DNA of 64,000 bases from Veronia pacifica (GTDB lineage Bacteria; Pseudomonadota; Gammaproteobacteria; Enterobacterales; Vibrionaceae), in NCBI RefSeq assembly GCF_001707825.1, contig NZ_LYBM01000005.1, positions 1 to 64,000 of the forward strand, written 5' to 3'. A program made the position numbers and the translations under genes. Positions 9,554 to 16,331 of the stretch are shown here, one piece after another. A model generated the notes under the pieces. The model saw only the letters and a list, made by a program, of their open reading frames with translations, was not told the DNA's origin and searched no databases. Within the stretch, counting starts at the first letter, position 1. Every line of letters starts with the position of its first letter.

Positions 9554-11014
9554 ATGGCGACATTGACTTTCGGCGAGAGGCTCTCTTCAGCCAAAAAGAT
9601 AACTGAAAATCATGTGAACCCCCTCAGTAAGCAAATCAGTCCTTTACTGTTAAGGGGCAATCAGACACCAATCACGTCACTGGAGCATGATAGGGGTAAA
9701 TCTGGTTGTCATTGCTCATCACCGTTGGCAAAAAACGTTCGTGAACAGAAGAAACATGTGTTGACACCACGTTCCTCATGGACAGTAAAAGTGCAAATGA
9801 AAACAAAGGCCGACTTAAAAGGAGATGCTGCAGAGCGTGAAGCCGAAGAGGTTGCTCAACATTTTTCTGAGGGGAGGCTAACAACATCTCAAGGTAACGG
9901 TAAGTCTTGCGAAAGTTGTCAATATACATCCAGTGCTCTTAAGCTCAGTCCATTATTTACTCCGATAATCCCAAGCCAATTACAAAGCTTGATACCCGGT
10001 CAGGGTAATCAGTTAGCCAGACCTGTCAGAGAGCGAATGGAGAGAGGTTTTGGTTATGACCTTTCTCATGTGCGAGTGCACACTGATAAAAAGTCGTCAG
10101 AGGCTGCGACAAGAATGGGGGCCAGAGCGTTTACGTTGGGCAACCATATCGTTTTTAACCGGGGTGAATTTAAACCGGAAGCAGCGTCGGGAGAGAGAAT
10201 ATTAGTACATGAGCTGACACATGTCCTCCAGCAGGCCAAAGTTGGTGAAAGTCGTCCGCAGTTATTGAGTGATAGAGATTGTGCCAAGGACTGTTCAAAG
10301 AAAGATGGCACCGATGTAGCGACGGGTAAATACTCGATCACTATCTATGCTGACAAAGAGGGCCCCTTCCTACTCTTACCTTTAACCTATAAAGTGGGCC
10401 ATGCGTGGCTCAAACTGCAAGATGACAACGGTAACTATTGGACCTATGGCTTCTGGCCTAAAAAAGGCTTCGATGGAGATAATCCCAGTGCAGACGTTGA
10501 TGGTTGTATTCATCATCCTGATCAAACCACTCATAACAACAATAATCCAGCCACTCAGACTTTTGAGTTAACAGCTATACAATTTTCTGACGCTTTCAAA
10601 TATGCCGTAGATACCTGTCTAAATCGCCCAAAATATAATCTCTTTGGTTTGCAATGCACAGAATTTGTGAAGCGCACCTTAAGCGCCGCTGGAAAAGGCA
10701 GTGCAGGTGGTTTCGGCCTTATTTGGGAAAGCCCAAATGCACTTGCTTCATGGATTAAAACCAATGCCCTGGTGGTTGGCGCCAATGTCACCGGCGCGAC
10801 ATCGGCAAATAATAGTGCTGGGCAAGGTAGTCTTGCTTTTGATTTTCAATACCGGCATCAATTCTACTCTCTGTTGGGTCAGAAGCTTCGTTTATACGGT
10901 GTTGGGCAGGCTGAGCTGGGAAAACCAATCAAAGCGGGCTCTCTGGGCGCAGGACTCGAATTGAACACACAAAAGATATATTTACCTCAGCTTTACCTCG
11001 AGGCGGGGGGGTGA
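9554..11014 (+). CDS. DUF4157 (eCIS core) protein with papain-like candidate domain
   Basis: The start at 9554 follows GGAGAG (9539-9544); longer in-frame starts overlap the upstream gene and lack a site. The protein has 486 residues in this frame. Residues about 90-230 are DUF4157: GDAAEREAEEVAQHF, then RPVRERMERGFGYDLSHVRVH, and an HELTH zinc-protease-like HExxH (H219-H223). DUF4157 proteins are strongly associated with eCIS loci and often carry toxic or enzymatic domains. Residues 281-400 hold VGHAWLKLQDDNGNYWTYGFWP and LQCTEFVKRTL. A His (H283) preceding a Cys (C368) is the order seen in circularly permuted NlpC/P60/LRAT-like thiol enzymes, so this is probably a hydrolase or acyltransferase cargo domain (inference). 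The end (residues 425-486) looks like amphipathic strands. The frame stops right after a G7 run; the natural end appears to be the next entry. No signal peptide. Confidence 0.7.
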   Translation: MATLTFGERLSSAKKITENHVNPLSKQISPLLLRGNQTPITSLEHDRGKSGCHCSSPLAKNVREQKKHVLTPRSSWTVKVQMKTKADLKGDAAEREAEEVAQHFSEGRLTTSQGNGKSCESCQYTSSALKLSPLFTPIIPSQLQSLIPGQGNQLARPVRERMERGFGYDLSHVRVHTDKKSSEAATRMGARAFTLGNHIVFNRGEFKPEAASGERILVHELTHVLQQAKVGESRPQLLSDRDCAKDCSKKDGTDVATGKYSITIYADKEGPFLLLPLTYKVGHAWLKLQDDNGNYWTYGFWPKKGFDGDNPSADVDGCIHHPDQTTHNNNNPATQTFELTAIQFSDAFKYAVDTCLNRPKYNLFGLQCTEFVKRTLSAAGKGSAGGFGLIWESPNALASWIKTNALVVGANVTGATSANNSAGQGSLAFDFQYRHQFYSLLGQKLRLYGVGQAELGKPIKAGSLGAGLELNTQKIYLPQLYLEAGG

Positions 11015-11196
11015 TGGGAGATTTGAGCCCCACTCAAGACAGGTTTGGTGCTGGAGTTTCGATGAATGCAGGCTTGAGATATAACATCGATGAACTCGCA
11101 TTTGTGGGAGTGAAATACAGTTTGGTGAAAGATTTAGTCAATAACGATCCTGACCTCAATCGACTGATGTTCACTGTCGGTATTCGCTTGTTCTAA
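11011..11196 (+). CDS. Displaced C-terminal tail of the DUF4157 protein (frameshifted)
   Basis: This short frame begins within the G7 run (11005-11011) that ends the previous gene. It reads VMGDLSPTQDRFGAGVSMNAGLRYNIDELAFVGVKYSLVKDL...LMFTVGIRLF. The alternating hydrophobic pattern and final aromatic residue resemble closing strands of an outer-membrane-type beta-barrel and continue the strand-like residues 425-486 of the upstream frame. Adding one G to the run fuses both into about 547 codons. There is no good ribosome binding site of its own. It is therefore best read as the missing end of the DUF4157 gene, not as an independent gene. Confidence 0.6.
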   Translation: MMGDLSPTQDRFGAGVSMNAGLRYNIDELAFVGVKYSLVKDLVNNDPDLNRLMFTVGIRLF

Positions 11197-11350
11197 AAGC
11201 GGCAACGCCACCCTGAGCTACGGGTTAGCGAGCCTTAACGATTTCTACTGCAGCTTGATAAAGTTTATTTTCAGTATTTCCTGTGGGCATCCACATTCAA
11301 ATTGGTAATTACAATTTCAGATACACTGCGCAAACATGGCTTTTTCAGCA

Positions 11351-11710
11351 CTTGGGGCTAGTTTTTTCTTCGGCGGCTCACAACCAAATCAAAGGTAACC
11401 GGATCACGCTGAATAACGGGTTCGGCAAGCAAGATGCCATTGCCATTGAGCGCACCGAATTGAAGCCAGAGAGGGAGCAGAAATACAGGTCGCGGTGGTG
11501 CTTAATTGCAGCACTGATAGTTTTACTGCGGGGCTTACCGTGTCACAAAGCTGGATCAGAGACTGCAGTGGCCGGGGTAATGACATGGCGGTGTCCGTGA
11601 CTGAATGCGAGGTGGTCAGCATTGAAAATAACCTGATTGCGTCGCTGACTGTGCCTGTTTGCGCAAACCATTGTAAAGATTATCAGTAATCAGATTCGCG
11701 AAAACAGCAT
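11351..11710 (+). pseudogene. Decayed partial copy of the beta-helix gene
   Basis: This stretch is closely similar to 7731-8263 in the DUF6519/beta-helix gene (for example AAH.Q.KGNRITLNN.FGKQDAIAIE and GRGNDMAVSVTECEVVSIENNLI). Compared with its source it has lost about 98 bases, about 65 bases and about 9 bases internally. The first two losses lie between short direct repeats present in the source (attgag and tggc). The copy has no start, is out of frame after the first loss and cannot make a beta-helix. It is probably the remnant of a second appendage gene or of a segmental duplication. It marks the right border of the injection-system locus. Confidence 0.8.
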
Positions 11711-12049
11711 CTAGGTTATTCATACCCAAGTCCTTATGCGGTCTATGTATATATCGAACGTTCTGATCGCTATTTTAGGCATTTAATACAGTCCTTGTGT
11801 GCAGCTTAGGTTAATTGAGGTTCGTTCAATCGACAAAAACCGATTGCGCTAGCTCTCTGTCGAGAAATGTATCTTTCGTTTGATAAGTTCTAACCATTGA
11901 AAATAAAATTCTCGGATGAAATAAGGTTATTTATATTATTAACAATTAATATCTCATATTTAATAATAAATTATTAAGTACTCTATTATAATTAGGATGT
12001 TGTAAGTTACTGGAAATAAATTTATTTATATAAAGATAGGGATATAGTA
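11711..12049. other. AT-rich intergenic region before the PhlG-like gene
   Basis: No gene is seen. From about 11930 the sequence is almost purely A and T with several TTAATA/TTAATT steps, much more AT-rich than the injection-system genes to the left. Such tracts commonly attract xenogeneic silencers such as H-NS, but no specific operator can be named. It presumably carries the promoter for the gene starting at 12050. Confidence 0.5.
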
Positions 12050-12805
12050 ATGGATGACCATAAAGAATATGAAATCTCAATGGAGCCTATTCCAAGAGAA
12101 TTGGAAGAAATTTCAAGGAAAGAAATTGCATACTCTACATTTCCTAATATTAAATCGGCTAACGAAATTTTAATGCATTGGGACACTTACTCTAATCGTA
12201 TACTTCGAGCACCTGATGGACGCGTTCTTGTAACGTGTCATACAAATATGCATGATGTAGACGCTAAAATGATTGAATGGTGGTTTGGTTGGCATATCAA
12301 TGCTTCATCGCGATATCGGCTTTGGCATCCCAAGGCTCATTTGAAAGCGGAAGTGAAAGATGACAGATCTCATTATAAAAGTGATAGAGATAAATACATT
12401 GATAACATTTCATATGTTGATGAATATATTGGTGGTAAAACTATGAGACTCGCAATCGCCTTTATTGATCCGGCTGACGTTGGATTGGAAATAGACTATA
12501 GGTTGGGTGAAACGGCAATATGTGCTCATACTTCTGACCGAGTGTTAAAAGGTGATGCGGGATCACTCATTCATATGATTGTTCCAACTGTTGGAGGTTG
12601 TGAAATGAGAAGTATTTTTTGGCTAGGTGAATTAAATTTAAAGTGGCCAATAATTGGGAGGATACTCAAACCAATCATTAATACAACTCTGATCAGAAAA
12701 TTTTTCGTCAATGATAAATTAGCTACTGACTTATTCAGACACTGCGCGGAAGAGATGAGTCATTTAGCACGATTTTTACCTAAACTATGCAATGATAAAA
12801 GATAA
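12050..12805 (+). CDS. DAPG/phloretin hydrolase (PhlG-like) family protein
   Basis: A 251-residue protein with the PhlG signature: HDVDAKMIEWWFGWH (residues 68-82), RLWHPKAH (90-97) and a C-terminal HCAEE (H231...E235). PhlG enzymes are zinc-dependent C-C hydrolases that cleave acetyl groups from acylated phloroglucinols or phloretin. Their metal is held by two His and two Glu, the last pair being HxxxE, which is present here. H97 and a Glu near residue 125 are plausible partners. The substrate is not known; many family members lie outside DAPG pathways. The gene stands alone in an AT-rich islet, upstream of an SDR gene, and its base composition suggests horizontal acquisition. There is a weak AGGG before the start. 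Confidence 0.75.
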   Translation: MDDHKEYEISMEPIPRELEEISRKEIAYSTFPNIKSANEILMHWDTYSNRILRAPDGRVLVTCHTNMHDVDAKMIEWWFGWHINASSRYRLWHPKAHLKAEVKDDRSHYKSDRDKYIDNISYVDEYIGGKTMRLAIAFIDPADVGLEIDYRLGETAICAHTSDRVLKGDAGSLIHMIVPTVGGCEMRSIFWLGELNLKWPIIGRILKPIINTTLIRKFFVNDKLATDLFRHCAEEMSHLARFLPKLCNDKR

Positions 12806-12819
12806 ATATGTACTGATAC

Positions 12820-12901
12820 GAGATGAGTGAAATCGTGGATTTTACTTTGAAATATAGGTGGGATTTTAAGTCGTTGGTCAATACTCATCTCAACCCTATA
12901 T
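12820..12901. repeat. Inverted repeat between the PhlG-like and SDR genes
   Basis: A perfect 9-base inverted repeat: GAGATGAGT at 12820-12828 and ACTCATCTC at 12893-12901, 64 bases apart. There is no T-tract directly after it, so it is not a standard terminator. It may be a regulatory stem or chance; the surrounding 226 bases contain no gene. Confidence 0.35.
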
Positions 12902-13031
12902 GAAGATAAAAGTTTAATTTTTGTATTTTGTATTCTAGATCGCAAAATAGTATTAAGTGACCAGAAAATAATACTTCTCAAGCAAATGGCGGTATTCTAA
13001 AAAGATAATAATATTATGCTTAGGATACCAT

Positions 13032-13628
13032 ATGAAAATTCTTATCATAGGTGCGAGTAAAGGACTTGGTTTTTATTTGAGCCATCACTTTCAAGATGCT
13101 GAGGTATATACAATATCTAGAATTAAAATAGACAGTGAGGGTATCAATGCATATCAAGTTGATGTTAGTCCAGATAAGAACCCAGACTATTCTTTTTTAC
13201 ATGGAGTAAAATTTGATCTTATCGTTTATCTTGCATCTCTTTGGGGTGAGTCGGCTCAATTAAAAACGAGTGAGTTGGTCAATTTTTTAAATGTTGGACC
13301 CATCGGATATTTAAATGTTATCAATGAACTGATTGATATGGGCTCTGTAAATGAAAAATGTAAGATCGTATCTATTGGATCGACAGCTGAAATCTCTGAG
13401 AGTCGTCAATATCCTGCATTTAAAATAAGTAAAAAGTTACTTAATGAAATATCAAAGAATCTTCAGAGCATTCATAAAAATCTTAACTTTACACATTTCA
13501 CCATGGGTGGAATTGGTGAGGGAAGAATAGAAAACAGTAGCGTTGCTCAGATAATAAACAATATTATTAGCCTCGATGAAAATACTGTTGTGTCACATAT
13601 TACTTTAAAATCAAATGATGATGTGTAG
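13032..13628 (+). CDS. Short-chain dehydrogenase/reductase (SDR) family protein
   Basis: 198 residues, shorter than the usual 240-260 of classical SDRs. The N-terminus has the nucleotide-binding IIGASKGLG motif (residues 5-13). A serine in the SIGSTAE segment and a YPAFK (YxxxK) pair complete the catalytic set. These enzymes oxidise or reduce alcohols, ketones or sugars with NAD(P)(H). The substrate cannot be told. It is AT-rich like the PhlG-like gene 226 bases upstream, suggesting that the two arrived together, but they are not tightly coupled. The C-terminal substrate-binding part is abbreviated, which could mean a specialised or partly degenerate enzyme. Confidence 0.75.
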   Translation: MKILIIGASKGLGFYLSHHFQDAEVYTISRIKIDSEGINAYQVDVSPDKNPDYSFLHGVKFDLIVYLASLWGESAQLKTSELVNFLNVGPIGYLNVINELIDMGSVNEKCKIVSIGSTAEISESRQYPAFKISKKLLNEISKNLQSIHKNLNFTHFTMGGIGEGRIENSSVAQIINNIISLDENTVVSHITLKSNDDV

Positions 13629-13931
13629 TGGTAAGAGGAAGATGACATCTGATCGTATTTTTTTCTTAGGATGACCAACGTTTGGTCATCTAAACATGAA
13701 CAGTGCCAATATCATTTCGCGCATGAAAGGTGTTTATGATGACATTGCCGATTTACTGAATACTCGCTGCGCAAAGTAGATGGCAAACGACTGAGTATAT
13801 CGATCAGCTTTGTTCAATGATCTTCTGAGATATCTATAGTGAATGCTCTGATTGACCCCCACCGAAATTTATCCTGACACTTCCTGTCAGGGGCGTCGCT
13901 TTATCATGGCGGTGAACCAGACAGGAGAACC
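13629..13931. other. Intergenic region with two hairpin-like palindromes
   Basis: No convincing gene. It contains a perfect 9-base inverted repeat (13670-13678 with 13682-13690) without a following T-tract, and a second palindrome at 13873-13891, listed separately. A short open stretch after 13696 has no recognisable product. Base composition shifts here from AT-rich back to the level of the core genome, so this is probably the right boundary of the AT-rich islet. Confidence 0.4.
13873..13891. promoter_or_regulatory. 19-base palindrome, candidate operator
   Basis: CCTGACA and TGTCAGG are separated by five bases, about 40 bases upstream of the pseudogene start at 13932. Position and symmetry suit a repressor or activator site for the monooxygenase-like/DUF3224 operon. 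The adjacent WYL/YafY regulator is the natural candidate to bind it; that is inference only. Confidence 0.4.
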
Positions 13932-14285
13932 ATGATGAATAACATTATCGAAACGTTTTCGTTTTCACTGCTTTCAGAGGCAAACAGTGAGGCCTTTCTT
14001 GCAGCAGCCAACGAGACGATGTAAGCCACTAAGTCGTTTAGCGGGTTTCTTTTTCGTTCTCTGAGTTACCAATCTGATACCAAAACGTGGACAGACACGA
14101 TTTACTGGCGCACTCCGCTGGAGGCCAGCGAGGCAAATCGGCGATTTATGCAGCTTGCTGCGGCCGAAAAAATGATGTCCTATGTCGATCTTATTTCTAT
14201 TAAAAAGTCACTCGGGGAGATAAGGCTGCAGGGTGAGTCGACTGACGCCACCTCAAAAAATACGCAGCGGGAGGCATCGGAATGA
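13932..14285 (+). pseudogene. Antibiotic biosynthesis monooxygenase-like protein, in-frame stop
   Basis: From the ATG at 13932 (with AGGAG upstream) the frame reads MMNNIIETFSFSLL..., EANSEAFLAAANETM, then a TAA at codon 31, and continues in the same frame with ATKSFSGFLFRSLSYQS... to a stop overlapping the next start. The pattern 'E.FSF.LL.....E.FLAANETM...KS..GF..R.LS....W.D..YW' is that of ferredoxin-like alpha/beta-barrel ABM-type proteins. One nonsense change is enough to explain the break; no indel is needed. The total would be 117 residues. The gene is translationally coupled to the DUF3224 gene (ATGA overlap). It is probably inactive unless the stop is a base-call error. Confidence 0.7.
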
Positions 14286-14677
14286 AAATATCGGGTCAAT
14301 TTTCAGTGACCTTGACTGGTTGCGAACCTTATCACCCTGGCAGTGAGGGGAATAGACTCTCTCATATGAACATTGAAAAGGTATTTTCAGGGCCGCTGAG
14401 AGGTGACAGTCGTGGTGAGATGCTGAGTGCGAGAACTTCCACCGAGGGTGCAGCGGGCTATGTTGCCATTGAGGATGTACAAGCGGTCCTTGAGGGAAGA
14501 AAGGGAAGTTTCGTTCTGCAGCATTTTGGTGTGATGTCGGAAGGTCACGACAGATTGATACTTGAGGTTGTTCCCCAGTCAGGCACTGGTCAGCTCAAAG
14601 GGTTGTCCGGTAAAATGCACATCTATATTGAGCAGGGACAACATTTCTATGAGTTTGACTATCGGTTACCACAATGA
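14282..14677 (+). CDS. DUF3224 family protein
   Basis: 131 residues with the DUF3224 core: EKVFSGPLRGDSRGEMLSA, GAAGYVAIEDVQAVLEGRKGSFVLQHFG, and LEVVPQSGTGQLKGLSGKM. The family is a small beta-barrel similar to allene oxide cyclase, without an established biochemical role. Members are often found next to small monooxygenase-like proteins and HTH/WYL regulators, as here. The start overlaps the end of the broken monooxygenase-like gene, so its translation may depend on ribosomes reaching that point; the upstream stop could thus reduce its expression. No signal peptide is seen. Confidence 0.85.
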   Translation: MKISGQFSVTLTGCEPYHPGSEGNRLSHMNIEKVFSGPLRGDSRGEMLSARTSTEGAAGYVAIEDVQAVLEGRKGSFVLQHFGVMSEGHDRLILEVVPQSGTGQLKGLSGKMHIYIEQGQHFYEFDYRLPQ

Positions 14678-14683
14678 CGTTAT

Positions 14684-15018
14684 GAGTGGTAACAGAAAGT
14701 GAGTAAATCGGAACGACTTTTCGCATTACTGACTTTGTTGCATGCCCGGCGTTACGCTGTGACAGCCAAAGTGCTGTCTGAAGCGATGGATGTCAGCGAG
14801 CGCAAGATTTATCGGGATATTCAATCATTGCAACTCTCCGGTGTGCCGATCACCGGAGAGGCAGGAATCGGGTATCTGCTCGATAAAAAAGCACACCTTC
14901 CGCCATTAATGTTTAACGAAGAGGAGGTAATGGCACTAGCGGTTGGCATGAAGATGGTACGAGCGTGGTCTGACAAAGGGCTGGCGAAAGCTGCGACCTC
15001 TGCGTCAGACAAAATACA
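14684..15018 (+). repeat. Direct repeat, copy 1 (5' part of the WYL regulator)
   Basis: This segment matches 15484-15818 without gaps at an offset of exactly 800 bases; by eye about 16 bases differ, mostly at third codon positions. It covers the leader, the start codon and the first 107 codons of a YafY-type regulator. The second copy is part of the intact gene. The divergence shows that the duplication is not recent. Confidence 0.9.
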
Positions 15019-15031
15019 AAGCGGCTCCTGA
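14699..15031 (+). pseudogene. 3'-truncated copy of the YafY/WYL regulator
   Basis: A GTG start opens a 110-residue frame that follows the full regulator (start 15499) through DKIQS and then ends after a foreign Gly-Ser. It keeps the helix-turn-helix (LSEAMDVSERKIYRDIQSLQLSG) but lacks the WYL domain. Substitutions relative to the intact copy are mostly silent, so purifying selection may have acted for a time. A free DNA-binding domain could act as a competitor of the full protein, but truncation by rearrangement is the simpler reading. Confidence 0.75.
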
Positions 15032-15197
15032 AAGGTTAACGAAACCCATCGATACAGGAGGTTGATATATCGTGGCTAGCTTACGGTGTCTGACTCGCAT
15101 TGCTTGATTTCAATCGCAGGCTTTCTTCTATGATGTAGCGAACAATGAAAAGCCTACTTAGAGTCACTTGCACCATTCTGTGTTGAAAAGAGTTGTT

Positions 15198-15422
15198 ATG
15201 GGAAAGCGTGAAGAAATGGCGATGGAATTCGCTCAAATTGCAGAGGAACTGGAGAAGGCGGCAGCACATTGCAGAATAACGGCTGAGCACTTTGGAGAGC
15301 ACAACGTTCCCCGTGCTTGTGCACATATCTTCGCGTCGCAAGGCCATATTGTTAAGGCAAAAAAGCGTATTGAATCAGCTGCTGAAATACATTCGGACTT
15401 CGCACAGCTACATGAGCGTTAG
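15198..15422 (+). CDS. Small helical hypothetical protein inside the 800-base unit
   Basis: 74 residues from ATG 15198 (MGKREEMAMEFAQIAEELEKAAAHCRITAEHFGEHNVPRA, continuing ACAHIFASQGH and AKKRIESAAEIHSDFA). The whole sequence is predicted to be helical, with regular Ala/His and Glu positions. It resembles small uncharacterised gammaproteobacterial proteins with a 'AHxFAxxGH' core, but I cannot name a family. It lies between the truncated and intact copies of the regulator, so it arrived with, or was trapped by, the rearrangement. The upstream in-frame ATG at 15168 would add 10 residues. Confidence 0.55.
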   Translation: MGKREEMAMEFAQIAEELEKAAAHCRITAEHFGEHNVPRACAHIFASQGHIVKAKKRIESAAEIHSDFAQLHER

Positions 15423-15483
15423 GCTTTCTCGGCCTGACTACATCCTGATAAGACAAAAATGAGGCCCTATGCAGGACCTAAAA

Positions 15484-15818
15484 GAGTGGTAACAGACAGT
15501 GAGTAAATCGGAACGACTTTTCGCGTTACTGACTTTGTTGCGTGCCCGGCGTTACGCTGTGACAGCCAAAGTGCTATCTGAAGCGATGGATGTCAGCGAG
15601 CGCACGATTTATCGGGATATTCAATCACTACAACTCTCCGGTGTGCCAATCACCGGAGAGGCGGGAGTGGGGTATCTGCTCGATAAAAAAGCTCACCTCC
15701 CGCCGTTAATGTTTAACGAAGAGGAGGTAATGGCACTAGAGGTTGGCATGAAGATGGTACGAGCATGGTCTGACAAAGGGCTGGCGAAAGCTGCGACCTC
15801 TGCGTCAGACAAAATACA
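15484..15818 (+). repeat. Direct repeat, copy 2 (within the intact WYL regulator)
   Basis: Partner of 14684-15018. Homology begins at the shared gagtggtaacaga leader and ends where the truncated copy switches to unrelated sequence. Confidence 0.9.
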
Positions 15819-16182
15819 GTCAGTCTTACCTGAACATCTCAAACGTCAACTCGAGACCATTCCTGTATTGGTACCAGACTTTCATATTGAGACAGAGTTC
15901 GCTGCAGTGGGTGAGACGATTCGTAAGGCGGTCGATTCCCGACAGGTAATTGCGTTTGATTACTTATCTGGCGATGGCATTGCAACAAAACGGCGTGTGC
16001 AGCCATTAGGGCAGGTTTTCTGGGGCAAAGTCTGGACGTTGGTTGGCTGGTGTGAACTTCGGGATGATTATCGAAGTTTTAGGCTGGATCGTATCTCTGC
16101 CTTATGCGTGATTCAAAGAAACTTTGAACAATCGGAAAGTAAATCCCTCCGACATTATCTGCAGCGCTATCGCACTATCTAG
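15499..16182 (+). CDS. YafY-family HTH/WYL-domain transcriptional regulator
   Basis: 227 residues from a GTG start. Residues 5-60 form an HTH_11-type winged helix (RRYAVTAKVLSEAMDVSERTIYRDI). Residues about 130-205 are a WYL domain (VIAFDYLSGDG..., RRVQPLGQVFWGKVWTLVGWCELRDDYRSFRLDRI), which senses ligands, in some members nucleic acid or small molecules. Length and order match YafY/PafC-like single-gene regulators. It lies downstream of the DUF3224 gene in the same orientation and probably controls that operon, perhaps through the palindrome at 13873-13891. A 5' partial copy lies 800 bases upstream. Confidence 0.85.
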   Translation: MSKSERLFALLTLLRARRYAVTAKVLSEAMDVSERTIYRDIQSLQLSGVPITGEAGVGYLLDKKAHLPPLMFNEEEVMALEVGMKMVRAWSDKGLAKAATSASDKIQSVLPEHLKRQLETIPVLVPDFHIETEFAAVGETIRKAVDSRQVIAFDYLSGDGIATKRRVQPLGQVFWGKVWTLVGWCELRDDYRSFRLDRISALCVIQRNFEQSESKSLRHYLQRYRTI

Positions 16183-16331
16183 CGTTTTGTGTGTGATGTT
16201 ATTGTGACTGCAGTTAGACCAAAATCAGATCCTACTTCAAAAAAAGAGTAGGGATTGTCAGAGTTCTCTCGATTATTTCTACGTCCTGCCGCTTCATGAT
16301 CGTGAATATCTTAATCTTTGGTAAGGAAACC

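Noticed and set aside
11351-11710. Donor cassette for programmed variation of the beta-helix (diversity-generating or shufflon-like)
   Set aside because: The fragment is truncated and full of deletions; no reverse transcriptase, template/variable repeat pair or recombinase is present.
12820-12901. Terminal inverted repeats of an insertion sequence
   Set aside because: The repeats are only nine bases, 64 bases apart, with no transposase or target duplication.
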